Source: Enterovibrio norvegicus FF-33
GTDB taxonomy: Bacteria > Pseudomonadota > Gammaproteobacteria > Enterobacterales > Vibrionaceae
Reading direction: 5' to 3'
Assembly: GCF_000286835.2 (NCBI RefSeq)
Contig: NZ_AJYD02000038.1
Span: 2,432,721-2,496,720 of the forward strand
Length of the DNA stretch: 64,000 nucleotides
The position numbers were made by a program, and so were the translations under genes. Below the pieces are notes generated by a model. That model worked only from the letters and a program-made list of their open reading frames with translations, was not told the DNA's origin and did not search any database. Below are positions 17,801 to 26,909 of this stretch, piece after piece. The stretch's first letter is position 1; each line of letters starts with the position of its first letter.

Positions 17801-20800
17801 CCATCTTCAAGTGCCTGACCGGAAACAACCTGTTCCGTTTCACCCGCTTCGAGTGGTTGCTGCTCCGCGTTCAAACCTTGCGTTTCTTTGATGCCCAGTG
17901 AGAACGAGAAATCTAGCGTATTGTCACCCGGTTGCGCGGCACCGTCTGGCTCGGGTAGGTCAACCAATGGCTTGACGTCAATATCAACGGTCATTGCTGT
18001 CGTTGTGGTATGACCGCTAACGCTGTCGATATTGACCACGCTAATCGGCACAGACATTTCACCCGCAAAATCTTCTGGCGGCGTAATAGTCAGTGCGGAT
18101 AAATCCAATCCACTTGGGTAAGGGTTACCCGATTCTTGTCGACCTGGCGGAGTGAACACATAGATATTGTCTTCGACATGGTAGTCGGCCCCTCCAACAA
18201 CCGACCCTGCCGGCAAGTCTTCGCCTTTGATCACGATGGTGATTTGGTCGTTAAGCTCGTCACCTGTACCCGCACTTGGCCAGTTGATTGCTGTACCCAC
18301 GTCTGCTAGTGAAATCGGGTTGTCTTCATCTCCCGTCAACACTACTGTGGTGTCCGTTGGCGTCACGGTTTGCGCCAATTCAGTGTCAGTCGATGAGTTT
18401 TGGTAGTTCAGTGTAATGACGCTAGTTACCACTTCAGGAAGGCTTTCATCTCCTTCGCCGCCGTCACCACGGTCAATGACCATGGCACTCAGTGTAAATG
18501 TGGTTTGCTGAAGCGCGCTGTTAGGTGGCGCAACGATGGTAAAGTCATTTGGATCGTCAAGAATCCAGCCCATATCACCATTAAACTGCGCGTTTTCTAC
18601 ATAGAAGCCTTCCGGTAAATCACTGATGTAAACTTTGATGATTTCTTCAGAGCTTGATGTGTCTGGATGTGTGAACACCACGGCATTCAGGAATGCGGCA
18701 CTGCCCGAGGTGTCGGTAGACACTTCAGTGACAGGCTGGTTTGTGCTATCTAGCAAGGCCAAGGTGCCATCTACCGTTTCAACCACCGCCTGAATATCAA
18801 TATTGACCGTGCCGGTAATCTCTTTCTCGGCAGATGTCTGCCCTTCAAAGTCGTCTTGTCGAATCGTCACTGACGTCGTCAACGTGAGGTCTTCGTCGCT
18901 ATGAGGCGCACGCTTCACTTGTAGTTGATAGCCATCAGCAATCTGCGCTTCCGTCAAGGTCACTTCACCGCCAACAGGTGTTAACGCGATAACATCGCTG
19001 CCTTTGACCAATTGCACACTGTCTGTATCAGCGAACCCAGAAATGGTCGCACCAACAACAAACTCTTTCACGCCTTGCGCATCAGAATCAGGCACACCTG
19101 CAACGGTAAGATCAGGCTGCCAATCTATGTTCACCCATGCATCTTCGTTGCCTGTTGTCGTTGATGTTTCGTAAGTATCTGCCGCATCAATCACTGGCGG
19201 GCCGACAATCACTTCAATCGTGGTGCTGATCGCTTTGTCATCGCCATCGTTTTCTGTCGCGACCAATTTGGTCTCAATGCGCAGATCTTCGGTGGTATTG
19301 GGCGGAAGCTTGAGATAGACATCACCCGATGCAAAGGCATCAAGCGCGACGGAATAGGTAGGAATTGACATACCGCTACCGTCTGTTTCCCAGCCAGCAA
19401 ATGCCAGTTCAACATCGGTTAATGAACCATCCGCATTTTTGACCACAAACGATACGCCATCAGGCAGATTCGAGACGATCATGGTGAGTGATTCTGAGCT
19501 ATCCGATGGCGAAAGTGCCTTCTCACCAGACGACACATTGAAATCAACTGCCACCAAACCATCGCCGTTAATACCGTCTTCTGGGACTGTCGTTGTCACA
19601 ACACCAGTAGCAGCGTCGTATTGCCACTCGCCCGGATTAGTTCCTGGGTTTTCAATCGAAAATTCCGGCGTATCAGCAACACCAGCAATCAGTACATTCA
19701 GGGGTTGAGCCGGCAAAATGCGTTCGTCATCCGGCGAGTTCGTGGCAGAGTCAACAACAATGCCTTCGACCATCAATGTGATGTTTTCATTGCTGTGAAC
19801 TGGTGGAATAAGTTCTAGGTTCGCTAAGTCGGCAATCGCGATACGGTCAGTGTCGGTAATGGGTGTAATCGTACCGCCATCATTAAGTTGCAGTGTCGCG
19901 CCCGCTGGTATGTCATAAATGCGCACGAACATGGCTTCTGACCCATCGGCATCACTGCCAAGCGTGGTCAACGAAATCGCGCTAGCGAGTGAAATTGCCT
20001 CCCCTTCCGCGACATTGGTATCTGGGTTACCCGCATCTTCATTCCCTACGACGGTGCGCACCACCATTCTTGCCTCGTCAGCAACAGGTTCGACGCGCAA
20101 GATAATAGACGACGTTGTTTCGGCCGTTTCTGTGCTCGTTGGTGCTGATTCGGTGGATATTGCTTTAATGCCGAGTGCGATGTCTCCGCTGAATTCACTG
20201 TTGGGAATAAAGCGAACTTGGCTCAATCGCGATGGGTCATCCAGCTTCCAAACGCCGTTATCTTCATAGATAGCACCACCTTGGAATCGTCCTTCGCTTG
20301 GCGACAGCGTGAATTCCAGCGCAAGTGTTTCTGAGCCATCAGTATCCTGCAGACCCGCTGACAGAAGATCTGACAGTACGAACTGTGCAGGGTCATTAAT
20401 CGACGTGCCGAATGGGTTGAAGTCTTCTTTGAGCTCGAATACTCCATCCGCTGCATCGCCAATCAATGTGATGGTTGGCGCATCGGCAACGCCGGAAACC
20501 GTCACTTCCATCGGCGAGGAGGTGAAAATAGGCTCATGACCGTTTAGTTCTAACTCAACATCAAACTGAATCAGGTCGGTGTCGTCATAGGAGGAGTAGT
20601 CAGGGTCAGGAATAAATGTTACGCCTGACAAATCAAAGATAATCGGCGCAACGGTGCCGGAAGCTTGAAACATGCTGCCCAAGAACACGATATTCCCATC
20701 GCCGTCTGGCAAGATTTCAGCGCCATTAAAGTAGAATTTTCCGCCAATGTCGCCAGCTGGGTCCTTGCTCATGAGGGTAACTTCACCGTCAAGCACCAAG

Positions 20801-23800
20801 GTTCCTGCGTCTTCGTAGGCTTCGCCTAAGTCATTGTCACCAATATTCAGCTGAACATTGATGGCAACGCCAGCGGAAGCATCAATGCCAGAAGCCTCTG
20901 TATTCGTATCATTCTGCCCCTGATCTTCGGTACCTGTTATCACGCCACTCGTTGCTGGCGCAATAGTGATCGTCGGCACTTGATCGTTTAGCGTCAGCGC
21001 AATCGCACCTTCGGCTGTGTCACCATCGTTATCGGTCACTTCATATTGAATCGATTGATTTAACACAGCCGATGGGTTGTCTAAGTTAGCGACAAAGGTG
21101 AAGGCAATTTGACCCACAGGTTCATTGCGCGGATCAATACGCATGGTGGCCAGTTCAAGCGCCGGATCTGTGTCGGAATACAGCGTGATGCTCGATGGTC
21201 TAGTGGTCGATACGTCAATCCACTCAACACCATTGTGAATGCGGGTTATCAAGGCCCCATCAGCGCCTTGCAAGCTTTCAATATCGGAGGGCACTGATGG
21301 ATCAGTGGCTTCAAATACATCAATATTGACCATGGTGTCATCGGTTGGTGAATCGTTTACCGCTAATGGAATCGCACCTTGTGCGGTCGGAATATCGTCT
21401 TGCACTTCAATCGGTACGCGGATTTGCCCTGATTCATCACCATCGGCATCTACCGTGTGTGCAATAAGGTTAAAGGTGAGAGCGTTCTTGCCATCGCCAG
21501 TGTCGTGATCTAACCCCGATAACAGTTCAAACCCAAACGTGCCATCTTGCGCTAAGGTCACTTTGAACACATCACGATTGTCGCCTGTACCGTCATCAGC
21601 GACACCAAAATAGGTTTTAGGGTAAGCATCCGTGGCAGGTCGTTGCTCTAGACTCACAAGAAAACCATCCGCCAAAACAGGTCTGCCATCGGAATAAGTT
21701 AGGTAGTCTGTTTCAAAGAAATAGTTCGTAAAATCATCGCCAAGCGCTTTGTCTACATCGAGAGTATTCGGCTCGCCACTGTCATTAGTGGTATCAATAT
21801 TCAGCGTGCCGCTCGACTGCGACCCCTCACTCTTACCGGTTGTCGCATCAATACTGCTTTCTTGAACAGACACCGTATCGATAGATGTTACGCCTCCGTT
21901 TGTTGAGTCATCATCTGCCACGGTAAAGGTAACAAGACGCGCCAACTCACTGCTCGCATCATTTGGATCAACCAATTTATCGCCATCCGTATCCTCGACT
22001 TGGATCGGTAGCTTAATGCTAATGCTATCGCCGTCGGCGCTAACATAGTTTTCATTGATTTGATCGCCCGCTTCTTTCGGATGGATCAGCGCTTGATATT
22101 GGGTAAATGCGGCATCCACCTCTACACCTAAACCATCAGCAGCTTGTGTCGATGTCAGCACGAACTGCAACGCGGGCTCCCCATTGATGGATGCCAAAAT
22201 GGTCAATACCGGATTGCCAGCACCATCCGTGCTTGGTGTCATTGTCACGTCATCAACAAACTCGCCAAGATTATTGGAGAGTAATTTGAGCTCACTGATC
22301 AACGTGGCATTGTTGTTACCATCATCAATCGAAATCGTATCTGGTACTAAACGATCTGAAATCGCTGCCAGGCTAATCGTGCCAGATTGTGTATTTTCAG
22401 TTGCCGAGGCGTCATATTGATTTGGCGTGCTGGTTTCTTCCAACGCAATCACATCTACTGGTGCACCTGAGGCATCTAAGCGCTCTCCACCTGAGGCTGG
22501 CGTGCCATCAATAATATTGAACGTGATAGACGACGAATTACTTTCGTCACCATCAGCATCTGTCACGGTGTACGGCAAGGTAAAGGTGGATTTTTCATCG
22601 TCAGCGTCGCCATCACTGGCTTGATGCTGGTCGATAGGTTGATATTGCGTGACAGAGAAAGTCGGCTCACCCGTCGTTCCCGATGGTTCAAAGGTGATTT
22701 CGAGTACTTTTTCTGGCGTGCCGTTGTTGTCGGCATAGACCGTAATCACTCCGTCTACTGACGTATCAACCGTGGTTGGCATCCCATGACTGGTGAGACC
22801 TGAAAACGCGGTCTCTGCAGCTGTAGTGTCGAAGGCAATACTGCTAACTTCGTCGCTCCCTACATCAATGCCGGTAGATGATGAGGCGCTCTTGGCATCA
22901 CTCGGATCCGTTTGTGGTTCAACCAAATCAATGCTTGATGCGCTAATCACCGGCGCAGCACCATCAGTGCTTTGCAGTGTCAGTTGCGCTGGGCTGTGCA
23001 TCAAGTCACCGCCCGTGTCAGTCACTTGCAGCGGCATGTTGACCGTGATTTTATCGCCATCGATATTGACATAGGTACCTGAACCAGAGAGGTGATCAAG
23101 CGGTGCATTTTGCGTGAGCGTTGCGGAGATATTGACGTCTTTGCCATCTTGAGTCGCGGTGACAACCAGTTCAAGGACCACCACACCGTTTACTGTGCCT
23201 GTCCACGTTAATGTCGCCACGCCATTGCCATCAACGGTGGTTTGGCTGGTGAAAGTAACGGCGTCGCCATTGGACGTTATCTGCGCAAGCTCGCTTTCAA
23301 TCGCGGCAAGATCGTCAGGCGCGATTTGTAGCGAATCTGGAAGCAAGCGTTCAGTGCCCGCTTCTATCACAAAGCTTTCCGTGTCTGGCGCGCTATACGT
23401 GGCGTTGTCCAAATCCCCTTCAACCACAGTTAATGATGCGTTTTGCCCGCCTTGCGCATCAATATCAATTGATAACGAAATTTGACCGGACGCTTTATCA
23501 CCATCAAAGTCCGTGACTTCATATTGAATTGTCTCGGTCGTGACGTCTTGCGGGTCAGTAAGGTTAGGGTTTAGCGTAAACGTGATTTCGCCCACGGGCT
23601 CATTGCGTGGGTCAATAAACATGGTGCCAAGCTCAAGACTTGGATCAGCTTCAGAATACAAAGTAAGGGTTGTTGGGCGTGTGGTTGACACCTCTTCCCA
23701 TTCTTTACCATTGTGAATGCGCGTGATGAACGCGCTGTCAGCACCTTGTAAGCTTTCAATGCCTGGAGGGACCGAAGAAGAATTAGTGATTTCAAACACA

Positions 23801-26472
23801 TCAACGGTTGTTGTATTTCCGCCTACGGATGCATCGTCTAAAGACGCTGAGATATCACCTTGTGTTGTGGGAACATCATCTAGCACCGTGATTGGCACGG
23901 TGATGCGACTCGATTGATCACCATCCGCATCAACGGTATAGGCGCTGAGGTTAAAGCTCAGCGAGTTATTGCCATCACCTGGCTCATGATCTAATCCTGA
24001 TAGAAGCTCAAAACTAAAGGTGCCATCTTCTTGCAAGGTGACTTTGAATGCATCACGGTTGTCGCCCGACCCATCATCCGCGATACCGAAGTAGGTTTTC
24101 GGGTACGCATCTGTTGCAGGGCGTTGCTCCAAGAAAATAGGGTAGCCGCTGGCGAGAACAGGTTGCCCATCAGGGTAGACAACGTAGTCGCTGACAAAAA
24201 AGAAGTGACCAATATCGTCCCCCGTATCGCTATCGGCATCTAACGTATTCGGGTCACCGGCATCGTTGGTGTTATCAATATTTAGCGTACCGCTGGATTT
24301 GGAGCCCTGACTGACACCAGTTCCATCATCAATGCTGCTTTCTTCCACAGAAATAGGATCGGTGGTTGTCAAACCAAGCGTTGTGGCGTCATCCGCCACC
24401 GAAAACGTCACTATTCTCGGTGACTCTGTATTGGCGTCGTTGGGATCAACCAGTTTATCGCCATCGGTATCTTCAAGTTGAATGGGCAGCTTGATGTTAA
24501 TTTTATCGCCATCGGCACTGACATAGTTACCGGAGATTTGATCGGCAGGGTCGATTGGATGAATGAGCGCCTGATGTTGGGTAAACGACGTATTCACATT
24601 AACACCCAAGCCATCCGGCGCTTGAGCAGGAGTCAGCACTATTTCCAGAGCGGGATCGCCGTTGATAGAAGCTAGAATGGTTATCGAGCCATCCGCAGCG
24701 GTTGTCAGCAAAACCGAATCTATGTTCTGACCAAGATTATTCGTCAGTAGTTTAAGCTCTGCTTCCAGCGTGGAGAAATCATCGATAGATAGCGTGTCAT
24801 GCACTAATCGATCGGATGTCGCTGCAAAATTAATCGTGCCCGTTGTCGTATTCTTTGGTGCAGACGCGTCATATTGGTTTGGTGTTTCTAATTCATTAAC
24901 AGAAAAGAAATCTGTTGGGGCACCTTGTGCATCAAGTCGCTCACCACCCGGCGCGGGTGTACCGTCGATGATAGTAAAGGTGACAGAAGATTGATTGCTG
25001 ACATCACCGTCTGCGTCGGTCACTGTGAACGGTAAAGTAAAACTGGATTTTTCATCATCGCCATCGCCATCGCTGGCCTGATGCTGATCGATCGGCTGAT
25101 ATTGTGTCACCGTGTATTGCGCTGGCTCTCCTAGCGTACTGGACGGCTTCAGGGTGATTTCCAACACTTTTTCAGGCGTGCCATTGTTGTCAGCATAGAG
25201 GGTAATCACACCATCAACCGACGTATCGACAGTTGTTGGCATACCATGGCTGGTGATGCCAACGAACGCTGCTTCCGCTGCGGCCGCATCAAAGTCAGCA
25301 CTGACGATTTGATCACTGCCCAAATCAATATCAACAGAGGTTGTTACTTCTTTGGTTTCACTCGGATCGGTCTGCGGTTCTACTAGTTCAAGGCTTGCAT
25401 CGCCCACTACCGGTGCTTGACCATCATTGCTAACCAAGGAAATAGTGGCGGGGCTTTGCATCAAATCACCACCGGTATCCGCGACTTGCAACGGCAAATC
25501 AATCGCAATGCTATCACCATTGATAGTCACGTAGTTGCCCGTGCTGTCTAAGTGATCTAATGGACCAGATTGCGTCAAAGATGCAGAAACAGAGAGTCCG
25601 TTTCCATCTTGGGTGGCCGTTAAAGTTAAGGTAACGACAACCTCGCCATTCACCGTTCCCACCAGCGTAAATGTGCCAACGCCATCACTATCCACACTCG
25701 TTTGACGAGTAAACAGTACGGGTTCGCCATTTGATGTCACACCAGCTAACTCAGCTTCGAACGCAGCTAAATCGCTCGGCGCGATCTGAAGCGAGCCGGG
25801 TAACAAACGATCGGTGCCACCTTCAATGACAAACGACTGAGTTTGAGGGACACCATAAGGATTGACGTCTAGGTCGCCTTCGGTAACTTCGAGCGTAATA
25901 CTCTGTCCACCAGCAGCATCAATATCAACGGCAGGCGACCGAGAAGACCCGAAGAGATCACCACCAAGAAAGTCCACGTCATCATTATTAGCACCTAACG
26001 GGCCAGCGGTATCGAACCCCGCTTCAGTTAACGACGATGCATACAGGTAATCAATGACGACAAAGCCTGCGTTCGACGATCCAAGATTTTCACCCGCAGC
26101 GGCTTCTTCAAATAATTCGGTGGGGTCAATGCCTTCTAAGATCAGTCGCTGCAAATCAGCCACATCAAGGTTTAAACCTTGGTTTATATCCAGACCGTCC
26201 GCATCAAAGCGAACCCCGATACCTGTGGTAGCAAGTTGGGCATTACCTTCGGAGATAGGAATAAGGCAGGAGGCACATCGACTGTCGACATAGAACTGCT
26301 GTTCACTTTGGCTGACGACAACCGCACTGTTATCATTGGTCAGTAACACTTGATTGGGCGCTATTTGCATACCGGGAACCGCGGATACGATACCCGATTC
26401 ATTGGAAACTAAGAATGCTTGTCCTTTAACGCTGTCAATATTTAACTTCGTGTCAAACTCATGACCAATCAT
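14878..26472 (-). CDS. Giant RTX/T1SS adhesin with retention module and candidate LapG site
   Basis: 3,864 residues, acidic and rich in Asp, Thr, Ser and Gly. Residues 1-120 resemble the N-terminal retention module of LapA-type adhesins, which plugs the outer-membrane TolC-like pore. Residues 123-127 read EAAAG, matching the (T/A/P)AAG motif cut by LapG proteases. Two tandem 820-residue units start near residue 182, built of T1SS-143-type domains with many DxDGD calcium loops. Then follow cadherin-like or Ig-like domains (repeated AVNDE linkers, tolerant of spacing). Near the C-terminus are RTX nonapeptides (GGAGDDxMxGG and GDGDDxIEAG types) and a VCA0849-type secretion signal. It would be exported by a type I system and held on the surface under high c-di-GMP. 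A CxxC pair (CASC, residues 66-69) lies in the retention module. No LapB/C/E, LapD or LapG gene is nearby. Confidence 0.93.
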   Translation of the reverse strand: MIGHEFDTKLNIDSVKGQAFLVSNESGIVSAVPGMQIAPNQVLLTNDNSAVVVSQSEQQFYVDSRCASCLIPISEGNAQLATTGIGVRFDADGLDINQGLNLDVADLQRLILEGIDPTELFEEAAAGENLGSSNAGFVVIDYLYASSLTEAGFDTAGPLGANNDDVDFLGGDLFGSSRSPAVDIDAAGGQSITLEVTEGDLDVNPYGVPQTQSFVIEGGTDRLLPGSLQIAPSDLAAFEAELAGVTSNGEPVLFTRQTSVDSDGVGTFTLVGTVNGEVVVTLTLTATQDGNGLSVSASLTQSGPLDHLDSTGNYVTINGDSIAIDLPLQVADTGGDLMQSPATISLVSNDGQAPVVGDASLELVEPQTDPSETKEVTTSVDIDLGSDQIVSADFDAAAAEAAFVGITSHGMPTTVDTSVDGVITLYADNNGTPEKVLEITLKPSSTLGEPAQYTVTQYQPIDQHQASDGDGDDEKSSFTLPFTVTDADGDVSNQSSVTFTIIDGTPAPGGERLDAQGAPTDFFSVNELETPNQYDASAPKNTTTGTINFAATSDRLVHDTLSIDDFSTLEAELKLLTNNLGQNIDSVLLTTAADGSITILASINGDPALEIVLTPAQAPDGLGVNVNTSFTQHQALIHPIDPADQISGNYVSADGDKINIKLPIQLEDTDGDKLVDPNDANTESPRIVTFSVADDATTLGLTTTDPISVEESSIDDGTGVSQGSKSSGTLNIDNTNDAGDPNTLDADSDTGDDIGHFFFVSDYVVYPDGQPVLASGYPIFLEQRPATDAYPKTYFGIADDGSGDNRDAFKVTLQEDGTFSFELLSGLDHEPGDGNNSLSFNLSAYTVDADGDQSSRITVPITVLDDVPTTQGDISASLDDASVGGNTTTVDVFEITNSSSVPPGIESLQGADSAFITRIHNGKEWEEVSTTRPTTLTLYSEADPSLELGTMFIDPRNEPVGEITFTLNPNLTDPQDVTTETIQYEVTDFDGDKASGQISLSIDIDAQGGQNASLTVVEGDLDNATYSAPDTESFVIEAGTERLLPDSLQIAPDDLAAIESELAQITSNGDAVTFTSQTTVDGNGVATLTWTGTVNGVVVLELVVTATQDGKDVNISATLTQNAPLDHLSGSGTYVNIDGDKITVNMPLQVTDTGGDLMHSPAQLTLQSTDGAAPVISASSIDLVEPQTDPSDAKSASSSTGIDVGSDEVSSIAFDTTAAETAFSGLTSHGMPTTVDTSVDGVITVYADNNGTPEKVLEITFEPSGTTGEPTFSVTQYQPIDQHQASDGDADDEKSTFTLPYTVTDADGDESNSSSITFNIIDGTPASGGERLDASGAPVDVIALEETSTPNQYDASATENTQSGTISLAAISDRLVPDTISIDDGNNNATLISELKLLSNNLGEFVDDVTMTPSTDGAGNPVLTILASINGEPALQFVLTSTQAADGLGVEVDAAFTQYQALIHPKEAGDQINENYVSADGDSISIKLPIQVEDTDGDKLVDPNDASSELARLVTFTVADDDSTNGGVTSIDTVSVQESSIDATTGKSEGSQSSGTLNIDTTNDSGEPNTLDVDKALGDDFTNYFFETDYLTYSDGRPVLADGFLVSLEQRPATDAYPKTYFGVADDGTGDNRDVFKVTLAQDGTFGFELLSGLDHDTGDGKNALTFNLIAHTVDADGDESGQIRVPIEVQDDIPTAQGAIPLAVNDSPTDDTMVNIDVFEATDPSVPSDIESLQGADGALITRIHNGVEWIDVSTTRPSSITLYSDTDPALELATMRIDPRNEPVGQIAFTFVANLDNPSAVLNQSIQYEVTDNDGDTAEGAIALTLNDQVPTITIAPATSGVITGTEDQGQNDTNTEASGIDASAGVAINVQLNIGDNDLGEAYEDAGTLVLDGEVTLMSKDPAGDIGGKFYFNGAEILPDGDGNIVFLGSMFQASGTVAPIIFDLSGVTFIPDPDYSSYDDTDLIQFDVELELNGHEPIFTSSPMEVTVSGVADAPTITLIGDAADGVFELKEDFNPFGTSINDPAQFVLSDLLSAGLQDTDGSETLALEFTLSPSEGRFQGGAIYEDNGVWKLDDPSRLSQVRFIPNSEFSGDIALGIKAISTESAPTSTETAETTSSIILRVEPVADEARMVVRTVVGNEDAGNPDTNVAEGEAISLASAISLTTLGSDADGSEAMFVRIYDIPAGATLQLNDGGTITPITDTDRIAIADLANLELIPPVHSNENITLMVEGIVVDSATNSPDDERILPAQPLNVLIAGVADTPEFSIENPGTNPGEWQYDAATGVVTTTVPEDGINGDGLVAVDFNVSSGEKALSPSDSSESLTMIVSNLPDGVSFVVKNADGSLTDVELAFAGWETDGSGMSIPTYSVALDAFASGDVYLKLPPNTTEDLRIETKLVATENDGDDKAISTTIEVIVGPPVIDAADTYETSTTTGNEDAWVNIDWQPDLTVAGVPDSDAQGVKEFVVGATISGFADTDSVQLVKGSDVIALTPVGGEVTLTEAQIADGYQLQVKRAPHSDEDLTLTTSVTIRQDDFEGQTSAEKEITGTVNIDIQAVVETVDGTLALLDSTNQPVTEVSTDTSGSAAFLNAVVFTHPDTSSSEEIIKVYISDLPEGFYVENAQFNGDMGWILDDPNDFTIVAPPNSALQQTTFTLSAMVIDRGDGGEGDESLPEVVTSVITLNYQNSSTDTELAQTVTPTDTTVVLTGDEDNPISLADVGTAINWPSAGTGDELNDQITIVIKGEDLPAGSVVGGADYHVEDNIYVFTPPGRQESGNPYPSGLDLSALTITPPEDFAGEMSVPISVVNIDSVSGHTTTTAMTVDIDVKPLVDLPEPDGAAQPGDNTLDFSFSLGIKETQGLNAEQQPLEAGETEQVVSGQALEDGIIILSLSASLADNDQANGEEKITAATLTVPAGMGMFVLADGSESSTLVVDASQLNDIKFKPSPDFSGEVEVSATITITDTATTGTDSRTVNTTMNVEVTAVNDEVTFTQNGTELGDTDVAEITVDEDTTSGASLADLGFSFSDIDGSESLASIIVENVPDGFTLSAPAVNASEGQWIIPASAITDNTSLSQITVEPAGNFSGTVNFTVTVFTQEDNLSEPVGYSQVVSLTVDPVGDGANANVNASASGTEDTAVHLEMEITAKDNRDSVSDTGQPSGVDVTENPPETLLITISGVPSGGKIVLPDGVVGIVTPETSDGGDIVVTIDSTRLEDLTFIPPQDVNGQLVLDLAIQTVDNGAVSTDVVNKQITVNLSAVNDEPVNILADSYAAEEDTVLTITDLQVQDVDARDGSSVVNVQLAVGAGSTLNLVGDTTGITVSGAGSNTLTLTGDIDAINTLLAGGVNYEFAGDNTSGDDTLTMTTRDRGNFGAGGQKFDRDTVSIVVAPKSDMPALTYATQLASMRAAVGAIVPLLGLMATLVDPIDNEFSLTFSGLGTSGELIDSAGNPVGTNDGNGNWTLSQTDLASVTLEDLNLRFSAQPVGDVTVTALSDVGDGDPKEASLTINIEVVDTAATPVLNDTDNTGDNLVVDGNQATQVHGGAGEDILAGGLGEDILTGGAGDDQMWGGDIDGTGDSAADTFAWKSGDFGTAANVANDVIKDFENGIDVIDLSDAFDTTGVFTFTELANRLDIQTVGGDTRIQVFDDASAPIQNILIEGHTLNELLGMDASGLTQDEILESMLMTGQLVVFDPNSTQFGTEADDNLEADDAGARVIAGDGDDIIEAGLGDDILVGGEGDDVYAWTADSVSATSSNTDTVADFELGDTVTVADQLDVSAILPDAIGSGSSIGELLDYIRPEMTDDGLTLHVSRTAGGMEVQDIVLHDVGWSELGLDVSATGTDILNQLIQQQALKLD
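21010..25929 (-). repeat. Two tandem 2,460-bp super-repeats in the adhesin gene
   Basis: The adhesin's VDIDAAGGQ block (codon ending at 25,929) recurs as IDIDAQGGQ (codon ending at 23,469), exactly 2,460 bp or 820 codons apart. The order of sub-domains is kept throughout both units, with matching segments such as TSHGMPTTVDTSVDGVIT and YQPIDQHQASDGD. The second unit runs to about 21,010. The copies have diverged at many positions, so the duplication is not recent. Confidence 0.85.
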
Positions 26473-26909
26473 ATTTTTACCCCAACCTTTTATCGCAATT
26501 TTGGCGCGAATCCGTGTCTCTAAAAGTGATGCATAAACCTGAGCATCCTCAACCTAGAAGCTACCCAGCTATACAGTGTAACCAGCCGCCATATCACGGT
26601 GTTACCCCTAAGCCAGCTAGTTTCATGGCTCGCTCAATATTGAGACAGCCTGAGACAGAATCTTTCATCTCTTACTCGTCAATGTTTAACTATTGACACA
26701 AATGGCACTATTAATATTAGGAAAATCAGCGCTATTCGCACCGAAATTTACATAGCAATGTCATTTGACGAACTCGAGTCCATACTTCCTCTGGGGATAA
26801 ATATGACTAAGTACTTGAATATTCCCAATCAAGCCCTGATATTAGCCAGAAGAACAACAAAAGATGGGTGAGCAGGTCTACTGTTCGAATGCATCTACAT
26901 GGAGTAAAT
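26473..26909. other. Divergent intergenic region of adhesin and CARF-nuclease genes
   Basis: 437 bases separate two divergent genes. The adhesin side has a long potential leader with several short inverted repeats (e.g. GTAAC / GTTAC near 26,580-26,610) but no recognisable c-di-GMP riboswitch. The other side is AT-rich and contains a 22-codon ORF at 26,803-26,871 with GGGGAT as ribosome site. Confidence 0.5.
26803..26871 (+). CDS. Possible 22-residue leader peptide upstream of the DUF1887 gene
   Basis: ATG at 26,803 is preceded by GGGGATAAAT and opens a 22-codon frame ending TGA at 26,869-26,871. The stop overlaps a GTG at 26,868 that is in frame with the downstream gene. The good ribosome site and overlap suggest translation, but such short ORFs arise by chance and I recognise no family. 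Confidence 0.25.
   Translation: MTKYLNIPNQALILARRTTKDG

Noticed and set aside
15400-26300. Many ORFs on the plus strand opposite the giant adhesin gene
   Set aside because: They mirror the repetitive Asp/Thr-rich codons of the adhesin and have no ribosome sites or domains; they are antisense shadows.
26473-26700. c-di-GMP (GEMM) riboswitch upstream of the adhesin gene
   Set aside because: The leader has short inverted repeats, but I could not find the conserved GGGCAAACC and GGGACGCAAAGCC segments of the class I switch.
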